A model generated the notes under the pieces. It was not told the origin of the DNA, did no database searches, and saw only the letters and a program-made list of their open reading frames with translations. 64,000 nt of DNA, taken from assembly GCA_005879655.1 (NCBI GenBank), contig VBJK01000078.1, positions 1-64,000 of the forward strand. The letters run 5' to 3'. Source of the DNA: Chloroflexota bacterium. GTDB taxonomy: Bacteria > Chloroflexota > Ktedonobacteria > Ktedonobacterales > Ktedonobacteraceae. Position numbers and translations under genes: made by a program. Below are positions 16,584 to 26,357 of this stretch, one piece after another. The number at the start of each line of letters is the position of its first letter. Within the stretch, counting starts at the first letter, position 1.

Positions 16584-17522
16584 CGCGACTGTAAGGTATT
16601 GAAGACTGAATAACTGCCTGGCGTCTGTCCATACTTGCTGAACAGTAAAGCCCGCTGTCACCGCCAGATCTGCAAACTCTTCCAATGTATACTTGTAGGA
16701 TCTCTCTGTCCAGATGCTCTCTCCCAACTTGAAAGCGATCTCGACTTCGCCGATGCGCACCACCTGATTTTTCAGACTGACCAGATGCATCTCGACACGG
16801 CTCTCACCAGGATTATAGAAGGCGTAATGCCCAAACTGGTGCAGCTGGAAGGTACCAGCTAACTCCTGATTGATCCTTGCCAGAATGTGCTTGTTGAACT
16901 GAGCCGTTACACCTTGCGAGTCGTTATAGGCACGATGCAGAATGTTGAAATCTTTCTTCAAATCGACTCCGATGAGCAAGCCGCCGCCCTTGCAAGCCTT
17001 TGCGATCTGTTTCAGAAACGCCTCTGCTGGCCCTGGATCAAAGTTCCCTATTGTGGAGCCGGGAAAGTAGCCCACTCTGCGCGATACTGGCTTACTTGGT
17101 GTGGGCAGCTCGAAATCTCCCGTATAGTCAGCACAAATGGGAAGTATCTCTAGGGTGGGATATGACATCCCTAGCGCTAGCATAGCCTGCAACAGATAGG
17201 CTTTCGAGATGTCAATGGGCACATAAGCGGCCAATGCTGGCAACGCATCTAGCAGTGTATGTGTCTTTACGCTACTTCCACTACCATATTCGATCAGCAT
17301 ACACTGGGAGCCAAGCAACGCGACGATCTCGCCCGTTGATGCCTGCATGATGCCTAACTCTGTGCGTGTCGGATAGTACTCATCCAGTTCACAAATCTGG
17401 TCGAATAGCCCGGCACCCACTGCATCGTAGAAGTATTTCGATGGCAGTTCTTTGCTGTCCTTACTTAATCCTTGTAAAACCTCTTCACGAAAGGTGGCTT
17501 GCTCCGGCTCATAGTCGTACAA
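16578..17522 (-). CDS. egtD: L-histidine N-alpha-methyltransferase EgtD
   Basis: A 314-residue protein with the EgtD family pattern throughout: L-P-S-K-Y-F-Y-D near the start, I-E-Y-G-S-G-S-S-V-K for S-adenosylmethionine, Y-F-P-G-S-T-I-G-N-F and V-G-V-D-L-K-K-D, ending in the E-x-S-Y-K-Y region. It trimethylates histidine to hercynine in ergothioneine synthesis. The partner gene egtB lies 31 bases upstream on the same strand and is broken, so hercynine may not be taken further by the usual route. Confidence 0.92.
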   Translation of the reverse strand: MYDYEPEQATFREEVLQGLSKDSKELPSKYFYDAVGAGLFDQICELDEYYPTRTELGIMQASTGEIVALLGSQCMLIEYGSGSSVKTHTLLDALPALAAYVPIDISKAYLLQAMLALGMSYPTLEILPICADYTGDFELPTPSKPVSRRVGYFPGSTIGNFDPGPAEAFLKQIAKACKGGGLLIGVDLKKDFNILHRAYNDSQGVTAQFNKHILARINQELAGTFQLHQFGHYAFYNPGESRVEMHLVSLKNQVVRIGEVEIAFKLGESIWTERSYKYTLEEFADLAVTAGFTVQQVWTDARQLFSLQYLTVAQ

Positions 17523-17553
17523 CGGAAACGTACTGGCACTTTGTGGTAAAATG

Positions 17554-18785
17554 CTACACCTCTCTTGCTAGTCGTATACCCATAAACTGCCATTGCGCAT
17601 GCGGTGGGAAGAAGTTGCGATAGGTAGAGCGTATATGCGAAAGGGAGGTCGCACACGAACCACCTCGCAGCACAAACTGGTTGCACATGAACTTTCCATT
17701 ATACTCTCCCAGCGCACCGGCAGCTGGCTTATAGCGAGGATAGGGCGAGTATGCACTCTGCGTCCATTCCCAGACATCGCCATAGAGTTGTGCTGGCTGT
17801 CCCTCTATGGAGGATGCACTTAAGGGAGCAGGATGATAGAGACCGCTCTCAACAAAGTTTCCTGCCAGCGGAACAGCGCGCGCTGCTATCTCCCACTCAG
17901 CTTCTGTAGGCAATCTGGCTCCCGCCCAGCGTGCATACGCATCCGCCTCATAATAGCTGATATGACAGACTGGCTCACTCTTCTCGCCTGCCAATCTTGC
18001 GCTTGTACCGTTGCCCAGCCTTCCGAGAGCCACAAAAGGGGATTGGTATACCCACCATCCTCTATAAACGCCAGGTATTCTCCGTTGGTGACTAGTCGTG
18101 AGGCGAGCTGGTAGCTGTGGACAAACTGGCGGTGACGAGGACCTTCATTATCAAAGCTAAACCCGCCTCCCTCATGGCCAATCCAATAGAGTCCTTCGGG
18201 ATACGAACTCCATGCTAATGCTGCAACAGGAACAGCTGGCGCTCGCTCTCTGGAAACATAAGCTGGATAAAGCGGATTGCATGAGAGGACATGCTTAATA
18301 TCGGTTAACATCAGTTCCTGATGCTGTTGTTCATGATTAAGACCAACTAGCATGATTGGCAACAGACTAGCTAATTGCTTTTCATCTGCCCGCCCCAGGA
18401 AATTGAGCACATGCTCATCGATATAATGACGATATTCATAGACCTGCTGTACCGTAGGACGCGAAATGAGTCCGCGTTTGGGGCGGCAGTGTCGTTGCCC
18501 AAGGGTGTTGTAGTAGGAGTTAAAGAGATAGGCGTACTGCGGGTGTAACGTCTGGTAATCAGGGACAGTCGGTATGAGGAGAAACGTCTCCCAGAACCAG
18601 CTTACGTGAGCAAGATGCCATTTGGTGGGGCTGACATCGGGCATCGATTGGATGACGTAATCTTCGGCGGTAAGCGGTTGACACAGGGTCTCGGTGAAAC
18701 TGCGAACGGTTTTGTACTGCTCGATGAGTGCATGAGCAGAGACTGTGTTCCGTTGCAACGAACATTCCTGGCTATCCTTTGCCAT
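17554..18785 (-). pseudogene. egtB: EgtB (hercynine oxygenase) with internal deletion and frameshift
   Basis: EgtB joins cysteine or glutamylcysteine to hercynine with O2 and iron. The N-terminal DinB-like domain is intact with W-H-L-A-H-V-S-W-F-W-E and N-H-E-Q-Q-H-Q-E holding the three iron His. The C-terminal FGE-sulfatase domain starts normally ([19 protein letters not shown]) but after Q-D-W-Q-A the frame is lost. The proper continuation [13 protein letters not shown] is found in another frame only a few codons later, near 17990. About 25 residues normally lying between these points are missing. Start: ATG at 18785 with AAGGAGA seven bases upstream. The rest of the protein to 17554 looks healthy (final G-I-R-L-A-R). 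Confidence 0.82.
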
Positions 18786-19378
18786 CAAGGTCTCCTTTGG
18801 CAGCGTTATCCACGTGAATTGCATGGATAGGATGACAGCTACAAGACGATGAAACAAGGATGTGCCCCTTCTCAGAGAAGCACACATCATGCAAAAACTC
18901 GGAGTTGCAAAAATTCTCCGTACTCAATAGAGTATCATAAGTAGTTTTCCAAAATCTAGCACCCCCGTCAATAGATCATATGTTCTACTCTTTTTGCTTG
19001 GCAATATGCACGTTGTACAAAGAAACAAATCTAAACATACAATATGTCCGTACAGCCATTGCCCGTTATATGTATCATTATGTATAATTTTAGACAAAAT
19101 ACTTTATCGGCTGGCAAATACATAGTATGCTTTTATACGCATATCCACACCACCAGCTCATTCCGAGCGAGAAAACAACCTGGTTAGTGACCCGAAACAG
19201 CCATACACTCATTCACTCACTACCAGAAAAATGTTATTTGACAATCTTAATGAGTCATAAAAGCATGTATCCCCTGAAAACCTATCCTTTAAGCATACCG
19301 CAGAGTACAAGGAAAAGTAGCAAGGAGCTGGCACAGGGGGTCTTAAGTACAAATAAAGAAGGCAAAAGAGGTAACGTC
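18786..19378. other. Divergent intergenic region egtB / Na-Pi symporter
   Basis: About 590 bases with no convincing gene. TTGCCC (19059-19064), 18 bases and TATAAT (19083-19088) make a plausible promoter toward the symporter gene, which would then have a ~285-base leader. Confidence 0.45.
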
Positions 19379-21025
19379 ATGTTCAACACCAATTCCCCAA
19401 CCGATGTTCTGGCTGGGCTTTTGGCAGGGGTGTTCCTGCTGCTTTATGGTGTGCGGCTAGTCTCAGATGCAGTTCAGCGAGTAGCCAGTTGGCGAATGCA
19501 AGAGATGCTGACCCGACTGTCGGCGTACCCACTGGCCACCTTTGGCACTGGCATTGTCGCTACAACCATCCTTCAGAGTTCCAACGCCACAGCGTCTCTA
19601 CTCGTTGAACTGGTGAGTACAAGTCTTGTCCCTTTGAGTACTGCTATAGCGATGCTACTTGGAGCCAATGTAGGAACCACGCTGGTGGTTCAACTGCTAG
19701 CGTTCCACATTACCGATTATGGGATACCACTCATCGGACTGGGCACAGTGATCGCTCTGTTTACGCACGACCGTCCTACTTCTCGTCGCTCTGGTCGTGT
19801 GCTCTTCGCCTTTGGCTTGATCATGTTAGGTCTGGCAACCATACAGGCAGCCGGTAAGCCCCTTGCCGCCAGCCCGATCACGGCGCAAATTCTACAGTCC
19901 CTGGCGGAAGCTCCACCTGTCCTGGTCCTGATTGGTGCTCTACTGGCTGTGGTCCTCAACTCCAGCGCCGCCTCCATCGGACTGGTGCTCACCCTAGCTG
20001 AGAATAAAGCCCTTCCAACATCTGCGGCTCTGGCACTCACGCTGGGTGCGAATGTTGGGACCACACTGCTCCCACTACTTGCCTCCCTCAATAAGGGGAT
20101 GTTAGCAGGACGCCGTCTAGCACTTGTGCACAGCGGTACTAAACTGCTGGGTGCAGCTATCTTCCTGCTCCTGCTTGATCCACTGACTGCTCTCCTGCCC
20201 CAGATATGGCCTGATCCCGGCGTACAGGTAGCGATGCTCCATCTCTGCTTTAACCTGATACTCGCGCTTCCCTTTCTTCCATTCGTTGGCTTTCTCGCCC
20301 GCTTGATGGAACGACTCTTACCCGAAGAGAAGAGCGGGCAGAGCGCGGCGGTGACAGGTCCCCGTGTGCTAGATGCACGCGCCCTGGAAACTCCTGCTGT
20401 CGCTCAAGGACTGGCTACCCGTGAGACGCTACGTATGGCCGATATTGTGACTCATATGCTTGAGCTTAGCATCCAGGCCTTTGCAGAGCAACCCGACGCC
20501 ATCCAGAAGAGCATTGAGGCTATGGATGATCAATTGGACGAGTTAAATACTGCTATCAAAAGCTATCTGACCCAGTTGGATGAGAAAACCATGAGCGAGG
20601 AACAAGCAGGCCAGAATATTACCTTGCTCTATATCATCAACGACCTGGAAGCCATTGGGGATGTGATTACCAAACGCTTTATGTATCTAGCACACCGCCG
20701 GTCACGTAATCTCGTCTCCTTTTCAGAGGAAGGTTGGGAGGATCTGCTCAGCTATCACCAGCGGATCGGCGAAGCGCTCCAGCAGGTCCTGGCGGCGCTG
20801 GCAACGCAGAATCTGATGCTGGCAACCGATTTTCTGGCCCGCAAAGAAGAACTGCAACGGATCAAGCGCGAGCTGCATCTCAGTCATTTTCGCCGCTTGC
20901 GCGCAGGTATTCCGAACACTACGACCTCTAGTGCCATCCATCTGGATCTGCTTGATGCGATGAGTGCTATTCTAACTCACACCTCAAATATCGCTCATGC
21001 CCTGCAAGGCGAGGAGGTGCAATAA
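19379..21025 (+). CDS. Na/Pi-cotransporter II-related protein with PhoU-like domain
   Basis: About 548 residues from the ATG at 19379 (AGAGGT seven bases upstream; the frame is open to 19127 but that extension is not hydrophobic or family-like). The first ~330 residues hold two inverted Na/Pi symporter repeats, each with the Q-S-S-N-A-T or N-S-S-A-A-S serine signature and L-G-A-N-V-G-T-T. The C-terminal ~200 residues are a PhoU-like helical domain. It probably imports or exports phosphate with sodium. It stands alone and ends in a good terminator. Confidence 0.88.
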   Translation: MFNTNSPTDVLAGLLAGVFLLLYGVRLVSDAVQRVASWRMQEMLTRLSAYPLATFGTGIVATTILQSSNATASLLVELVSTSLVPLSTAIAMLLGANVGTTLVVQLLAFHITDYGIPLIGLGTVIALFTHDRPTSRRSGRVLFAFGLIMLGLATIQAAGKPLAASPITAQILQSLAEAPPVLVLIGALLAVVLNSSAASIGLVLTLAENKALPTSAALALTLGANVGTTLLPLLASLNKGMLAGRRLALVHSGTKLLGAAIFLLLLDPLTALLPQIWPDPGVQVAMLHLCFNLILALPFLPFVGFLARLMERLLPEEKSGQSAAVTGPRVLDARALETPAVAQGLATRETLRMADIVTHMLELSIQAFAEQPDAIQKSIEAMDDQLDELNTAIKSYLTQLDEKTMSEEQAGQNITLLYIINDLEAIGDVITKRFMYLAHRRSRNLVSFSEEGWEDLLSYHQRIGEALQQVLAALATQNLMLATDFLARKEELQRIKRELHLSHFRRLRAGIPNTTTSSAIHLDLLDAMSAILTHTSNIAHALQGEEVQ

Positions 21026-21041
21026 GGGGCGAAGACTATAG

Positions 21042-21086
21042 AAAAGCGTCGCGTGATTGGTAGTACTGATCATACGACGCTTTTTT
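21042..21086 (+). terminator. Terminator of the Na/Pi gene
   Basis: AAAAGCGTCG pairs with CGACGCTTTT; the right arm runs into six T residues. Confidence 0.8.
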
Positions 21087-21205
21087 GTTATCTTGGATCT
21101 CTCTATTAAACATGCTTGACCAGCGGGTGTACATCCTGAATCAGGCTGCATGTCAAGAGAAATGCCATCCCCTTGTACCTACACCCCTCTGTCAATGACC
21201 TCCGG

Positions 21206-21379
21206 CTAGAAGCCTTCGGCTTGCACATAGTACAACATTTGTTCTAATTCTTGTGAAGTTCCTGTACGGCCTACTACTACTTGAAAGATGACCCCTCTAT
21301 GAACGACAATTACCTTTAGTGTCCTTACCGCAAGAGCAAGATCATAGAGAGAGCATTGAACGGTACAAGCACCGGCCAT
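21206..21379 (-). CDS. Possible small protein, unknown
   Basis: About 57 residues from the ATG at 21379 (a TTG nine bases earlier is also possible, with GGAAG upstream). Composition looks protein-like: alternating hydrophobic strands L-K-V-I-V-V-H-R-G-V-I-F-Q-V-V-V then a helix S-Q-E-L-E-Q-M-L-Y. No family recognised. It lies in the ~450-base gap between the Na/Pi gene and the ABC genes; the rest of that gap shows nothing. Confidence 0.3.
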   Translation of the reverse strand: MAGACTVQCSLYDLALAVRTLKVIVVHRGVIFQVVVGRTGTSQELEQMLYYVQAEGF

Positions 21380-21479
21380 GCAGACCAATGGTCTTCCATA
21401 ATTCCTTAGTCAGCATTAGTAAAAAGTAACTTATTTTGCTCATTTACTTCACAAATGAGCTAAGAATTGGAGAAGCAAT

Positions 21480-23166
21480 GTGATACAGCTATTCCGTTTT
21501 TTAAGACCATATCGCTTTACTATAGTACTTGTCTTTGTGCTCGTTTTCTTACATTGTAGATATAGGTATTGTGAAAGGAGATATAACATATATTATGCAT
21601 ATAGGCAGCTTTATGCTGCTAGTGACATTTGGTGGCATGCTGTGTGCCGTCATGGCCAGTTTTTTTTCGGCTCAGGTGGCCATCGGTTTTGGCCGCATCA
21701 CTCGTCACAAGATTTTTACGCACGTTGAGCATTTTTCATTACATGAATTTGATACCTTCGGTACAGCATCGCTGATCACACGCACAACGAATGATACAAC
21801 ACAGGTACAACAGGTTCTCATTATTCTATTGAGCATGATGATCAGTGCACCCCTGATGTGCATTGGCGGCATTATCCTGGCAATCGCACAGGACCGTGCT
21901 CTGGCCTGGATTCTTGCCACGGTCATACCGATTGTTGTGCTCGCCATTGTGGTGATGATGAGTAAAGCAATACCGCTCTTCAAACTCATGCAGGTGAAAC
22001 TTGATAAACTCAATCTTTTGATCGACGAAGGGCTGACTGGTGTTCGTGTTATTCGTGCATTTGATCGTATCGATCATGAGCAAAAGCGTTTCGACGAGGC
22101 CAACGTCGATCTTACCAATATCGCCATCAAGGTCAACCGCATTGTGGCAGCATTGATGCCTCTTATGATGCTCGTGCTCAATCTCTCAACGGTGGCGATC
22201 TTGTGGTTTGGTAGCATCCGTGTCAGTAATGGGGAAATGCACATTGGAGCCTTAATTGCCTTTCTGCAATATGCGACACAAATTCTGTTTGCGCTACTGA
22301 TGGTCTCGATGATGTTTGTGATGCTGCCACGTGCCTCTGTTTCAGCGGATCGCATTAATGAGGTGCTACGCATGAAGCCAGAGATCAATGATGCCGCTAC
22401 TGTGAAACAAGCTGGGGAAGAACGAAGCTCTATTGAGTTTCAGCACGTCACCTTTAGTTACCCCGGCGCGGAGGAACCTGCCATCTGCGACATTTCATTT
22501 CGTGCACTCCCCGGCCAAGTTACGGCAATCATCGGCGGTACCGGAGCGGGCAAATCGACATTGGTCAGTTTGATGCCACGTTTCTACGATGTCGATAGCG
22601 GCAGCATCCTCGTTGATGGCGTAGATGTACGCGAGATGTCACAAGAACATTTGCGCGCGAAAATTGGCTTGGTACCCCAAAAGGCCGTACTCTTCTCAGG
22701 TACCATTGCAGAGAATATTCGCTATGGCAAAGAAGATGCATCGGATGAAGAAATACAACACGCAGCGGCTATTGCTCAGGCAACTGAATTTATCTCGCAG
22801 ATGAAAGATGGTTTTGACGCCATCATTGCACAGGGAGGTACCAACATTTCTGGTGGACAAAAGCAGCGCCTCTCTATTGCCCGTGCGCTGGTCAGAAAAC
22901 CGGAGATTTATCTCTTCGACGATACCTTTTCAGCACTCGATTTTAAGACCGATGCCCGCTTACGAGCAGCGCTAAAAAAGGAGACACGTGCGGCCACAGT
23001 GCTAATCGTTGCGCAGAGAGTAAGCACAGTTATGGATGCAGACCAGATCATCGTTTTAGATGAAGGGCGCATTGTAGGTATGGGTACACATCGTGAGCTG
23101 ATGAAATCCTGCGCAGTGTATCACGAAATTGTTGCCTCACAACTTTCACTGGAGGAAATTGCATGA
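21480..23166 (+). pseudogene. ABC transporter (permease + ATPase) with frameshift near the N-terminus
   Basis: A half-transporter of the multidrug/lipid exporter class. Translation should start at GTG 21480 (GGAG eight bases upstream): M-I-Q-L-F-R-F-L-R-P-Y-R-F-T-I-V. At about 21550 the frame breaks inside the first membrane helix; the proper sequence resumes in another frame with I-V-D-I-G-I-V-K-G-D. About 15 residues that this subfamily normally has there (the L-Y-L-P-x-L-M-A-D region) are missing. The remainder is intact: Walker A G-G-T-G-A-G-K-S, signature I-S-G-G-Q-K-Q-R, Walker B I-Y-L-F-D-D-T-F. Asp replaces the usual catalytic Glu after Walker B, as is common in the degenerate half of heterodimers. 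Overlaps the next ABC gene by ATGA. Confidence 0.78.
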
Positions 23167-25055
23167 GTCTAGATCGCAGAGTACAGAGACCTAACGGACC
23201 TGGGGGCATGGTACCTGGACCCTGGGGTGGTCGTGGCGCGATGGGCATGCCCGTACAGAAAGCAAAAGATTTTCAAGCCACTTTCCAGCGGCTACTCGGC
23301 TACTTTCTGGTACAGAAATATCAGCTCTTCATCGTCATAGCAACATCAATACTCAGCACAGTCTTCTACATCATTGGTCCTAAAATTCTGGGTTTAGCAA
23401 CCAGCAAGCTTTTTGAAGGTCTATTGCTGAAATTCAAGCGCGTGCCAGGTGCGACCATCGATTTCGTCTTCATCTCGCATATCCTTCTGCTACTGGCCGG
23501 GCTGTATGTTATTGGTGCAGTCTTCGGTTATCTGCAACAATACATCATGGCAAGTGTGGCACAAAAAACTGTCTATACGTTGCGCCAACAAGTCGAAGCG
23601 AAACTCTCACGTTTACCACTAAGATTTTTTGATGCGCGCACGCATGGCGAAATCCTGAGCCGTGCCGTCAATGACATGGATAATATCAGTACCACGTTGC
23701 AGCAAAGCCTCACGCAGCTGATTACTTCCGCCGTCATGGTGCTTGGCGTCATTGTCATGATGATCACCATTAGCCCTTTGCTGTCCCTAGTCGTTGTGCT
23801 CACCCTGCCACTCAGCGTGTTCGTTACCACGGTGATTGCCAAACGTTCACAAATCTACTTTGCCCAACAACAGAGGTTTCTGGGTGAACTCAACGGACAT
23901 GTAGAAGAAATGTATACAGGACATAAGATTGTCAAAGCATTTGGGTATGAGGAGCAAGCCATTGAGAACTTTCATAGGCTGAATGACAAATATTACAACG
24001 CAGGATGGAAGGCACAGTTCATCTCTGGTATTATCATGCCTCTTATAATGAGCATTGGCAATATTGGCTACGCCTTTGTCAGTGTTGTCGGTGGCATTAT
24101 GGTCATACAACGAGCTATTCAAATTGGGGACGTACAGGCGTTTATTCAATATGCAAGACAATTTACCATGCCTATCACCCAGTTAGCGAATATGGCAAAT
24201 ATTATTCAATCGACAATAGCATCAGCAGAGCGCATCTTTGAATTACTCGATGAAGAAGAGGAAATACTAGATACTGCCGATGCAAAAGTCATTACAGCTC
24301 CCAAAGGCATAGTGCAGTTCGAGCACGTGAAGTTCGGCTATAAAGAAGATACTATGCTGATTGAGGACATGAATATCGATGTCCAAGCGGGACAGACGAT
24401 CGCCATTGTCGGTCCAACTGGGGCGGGCAAAACCACACTCGTCAACCTATTGATGCGCTTCTATGAACTCAATGGTGGGCGCATAACGATTGATGGTGTA
24501 GACATTAAGGAGCTGAGGCGAGGAGATCTACGCCGTTTGTTTGGTATGGTACTACAAGACACCTGGCTCTTCAATGGCACAATACGAGACAACATTGCGT
24601 ATGGCCGCGAGGGAGCCACGGAAGACGAAATTATCCAGGCCGCCAGAGCAGCACATGCTGACCACTTTATCAGAACGCTACCTGAGAGCTACGACACGGT
24701 CTTAAACCAGGAAGCGACGAACCTTTCGCAGGGTCAGAAACAGCTCTTGACGATAGCGCGTGCCATCTTGGCTGATCCCGCCATCCTGATCCTGGATGAA
24801 GCGACCAGTAGCGTCGATACCAGAACGGAAGTCTCAATCCAAAAAGCCATGACAGCATTGATGAAAGGTAGGACAAGCTTTGTTATTGCACATCGACTCT
24901 CTACTATTCGGGACGCCGATCTGATTCTGGTCATGCATCACGGCAGCATCATAGAAAAAGGTACCCATAAAGAATTACTGGCGCAAGGCGATTTCTATGC
25001 AGATCTCTATAACAGCCAGTTCACGGGACAAACTCTACAGGAGGAAGCTGTATAA
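23163..25055 (+). CDS. ABC exporter half-transporter (permease + ATPase)
   Basis: A 630-residue type-IV ABC half-transporter: Pro/Gly-rich N-terminus, six membrane helices (~50-350), then nucleotide-binding domain with Walker A G-P-T-G-A-G-K-T, signature L-S-Q-G-Q-K-Q and Walker B I-L-I-L-D-E-A-T with the catalytic Glu. It overlaps the upstream half-transporter by four bases and would form a heterodimer with it (YfiB/YfiC or LmrCD-like). This half carries the complete catalytic site in its own Walker motifs but lacks the canonical S-G-G signature; the partner has S-G-G-Q but Asp after Walker B, the complementary asymmetry expected of a heterodimer. Confidence 0.9.
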   Translation: MSLDRRVQRPNGPGGMVPGPWGGRGAMGMPVQKAKDFQATFQRLLGYFLVQKYQLFIVIATSILSTVFYIIGPKILGLATSKLFEGLLLKFKRVPGATIDFVFISHILLLLAGLYVIGAVFGYLQQYIMASVAQKTVYTLRQQVEAKLSRLPLRFFDARTHGEILSRAVNDMDNISTTLQQSLTQLITSAVMVLGVIVMMITISPLLSLVVVLTLPLSVFVTTVIAKRSQIYFAQQQRFLGELNGHVEEMYTGHKIVKAFGYEEQAIENFHRLNDKYYNAGWKAQFISGIIMPLIMSIGNIGYAFVSVVGGIMVIQRAIQIGDVQAFIQYARQFTMPITQLANMANIIQSTIASAERIFELLDEEEEILDTADAKVITAPKGIVQFEHVKFGYKEDTMLIEDMNIDVQAGQTIAIVGPTGAGKTTLVNLLMRFYELNGGRITIDGVDIKELRRGDLRRLFGMVLQDTWLFNGTIRDNIAYGREGATEDEIIQAARAAHADHFIRTLPESYDTVLNQEATNLSQGQKQLLTIARAILADPAILILDEATSSVDTRTEVSIQKAMTALMKGRTSFVIAHRLSTIRDADLILVMHHGSIIEKGTHKELLAQGDFYADLYNSQFTGQTLQEEAV

Positions 25056-25056
25056 A

Positions 25057-25139
25057 GCATGAAAGATGGTTGATGGATGGCGGGACTGATCAGCCGCATC
25101 CATCAACCATAGCGTGCATACGTCACTCATCTTTCATGC
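25057..25139 (+). terminator. Nested hairpins after the ABC operon
   Basis: Inner 14-base arms ATGGTTGATGGATG (25066-25079) / CATCCATCAACCAT (25097-25110), and an outer pair GCATGAAAGATG (25057-25068) / CATCTTTCATGC (25128-25139). Inner and outer left arms share three bases. Confidence 0.65.
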
Positions 25140-25412
25140 AGTGCAGCTTGACTGCTGATTGTTAATAGATAGCATCTAGCTCTCTCAACATGCTCCAGAC
25201 CAGACCTCTATAGGCAGTCCTACTAATCCTAATAGTACTATGTCCCCCTGATATGTTGAGGATTAGAAAAACACTATATAAAGTCACCAGAGGAAACAGT
25301 GAGAATGCTCCTTGCACTGTGAGGAGCATTGTTTCTTCCTCTCCTAGAAGCTCTGCGATGAAAAGGAGCAGGAACAAGTTATACAGCAGAAATTAATAAC
25401 AAGGAGAGAACC

Positions 25413-25586
25413 ATGAATATCGAGCAGATCAAGTATCAGACATGTCCCTATGACGACGAAGAAGGTATTCTACTTGTAGATGCCGAGACGGAAACAATGC
25501 CAGAGACCGACGAAGACGGTGATCTACAATATTATTGTATGGCGGGCCATACCTTCTCACTTGATGAAGATGAGGTTTCCTGGTGA
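25413..25586 (+). CDS. Small acidic Cys-containing protein (57 residues)
   Basis: Begins ATGAATATCGAGCAG with AAGGAGAG seven bases upstream and runs 57 codons to TGA. The product, M-N-I-E-Q-I-K-Y-Q-T-C-P-Y-D... to ...Y-Y-C-M-A-G-H-T-F-S-L-D-E-D-E-V-S-W, is strongly acidic. T-C-P-Y and Y-C-M-A-G-H resemble half zinc-ribbon knuckles but the second Cys of each pair is absent. Function unknown. A strong hairpin follows at 25632. Confidence 0.6.
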   Translation: MNIEQIKYQTCPYDDEEGILLVDAETETMPETDEDGDLQYYCMAGHTFSLDEDEVSW

Positions 25587-25631
25587 CACACCCCTACTTA
25601 ATCCCGCGTTTGCCTTTATGACTAACTATTT

Positions 25632-25680
25632 ATACGAGAGGCCGAGCTTTCAGCGGACTGAAAGCTCGGCCTCTCTCGTA
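25632..25680 (+). terminator. Strong hairpin after the small acidic gene
   Basis: GCCGAGCTTTCAG / CTGAAAGCTCGGC with a four-base loop, continuing outward through TACGAGAG / CTCTCTCGTA with a two-base bulge. It lies between the convergent small acidic gene and the HTH gene at 25709 and can serve both. Confidence 0.7.
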
Positions 25681-25708
25681 CTCACCTACTAGTGATATTT
25701 TGACGGGC

Positions 25709-25900
25709 TTAATTCATAGTAAGTACGCCCTCACCCAAGACCTTATTCAAGGTTTCGCGCTTAATACGGTAGGACTGCCTGATACGCGAATGGGGCAGCA
25801 CAACCGCTTCCAGCGCTCCATGCTTCACCCATCTACGCACAGTAGTATCATCTACACGCAAAATACGAGCTACTTCGGATACGGTTAAGAGATCATCCAT
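25709..25900 (-). CDS. Excisionase-family helix-turn-helix protein
   Basis: Sixty-three residues: M-D-D-L-L-T-V-S-E-V-A-R-I-L-R-V-D-D-T-T-V-R-R-W-V-K-H-G, the textbook HTH_17 (excisionase/MerR-like) helix-turn-helix, then a wing ending S-Y-R-I-K-R-E-T-L. GAGGAG lies eight bases before the ATG. No integrase is near, so it is more likely a small regulator than a true excisionase. Confidence 0.82.
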   Translation of the reverse strand: MDDLLTVSEVARILRVDDTTVRRWVKHGALEAVVLPHSRIRQSYRIKRETLNKVLGEGVLTMN

Positions 25901-26256
25901 TATAATACTCCTCTCTTCAAAGCCGCTTTCTCCTCGTTATCTTGGAGAGCTTCGTGCCAGCAGCGCACTCAAAGGTCTCGACGCCAATACTTCTGTGTAT
26001 CGCAGACCAATGCTGTTCCCTGAATAGCCTACTAGATGAGCCAGACAGGACCAGTCGTTCAATCAGCCCGTCTTAACAGGAGATTGGACCCCTCATATAC
26101 ACTACAACTGATGCCCAGATCTTTCGCTGTTCTCAAATTTTAATACAGCAAGAGATCTCTGTAATCCCCTGATTCAGAAGATTATATGAAAAGTATATAA
26201 TAACAATAAATATTTGTAAATAAAGACAAAAAGAAAAAGGTACTTATTACAAAAAA

Positions 26257-26296
26257 TGGCACATGTTTGGCACATTATCCCATACCCATGGCACAT
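26257..26296. promoter_or_regulatory. Three helically phased TGGCACAT repeats
   Basis: TGGCACAT occurs at 26257-26264, 26268-26275 and 26289-26296, i.e. offsets of 11 and 21 bases, so all three lie on the same DNA face. They sit in the AT-rich gap (25901-26357) between the metallophosphoesterase and the HTH gene, which otherwise holds no gene. A multimeric regulator site is likely. Confidence 0.5.
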
Positions 26297-26357
26297 GATT
26301 AACAGTATTCTTTGATAAAAAAGCATAATAGTCGAAGTTGAAGCTACCCGTGTACTA

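Noticed and set aside
25162..25377. 71-codon minus-strand hydrophobic frame
   Set aside because: No ribosome site and AT-rich sequence that would give hydrophobic codons by chance; not convincing as a gene.
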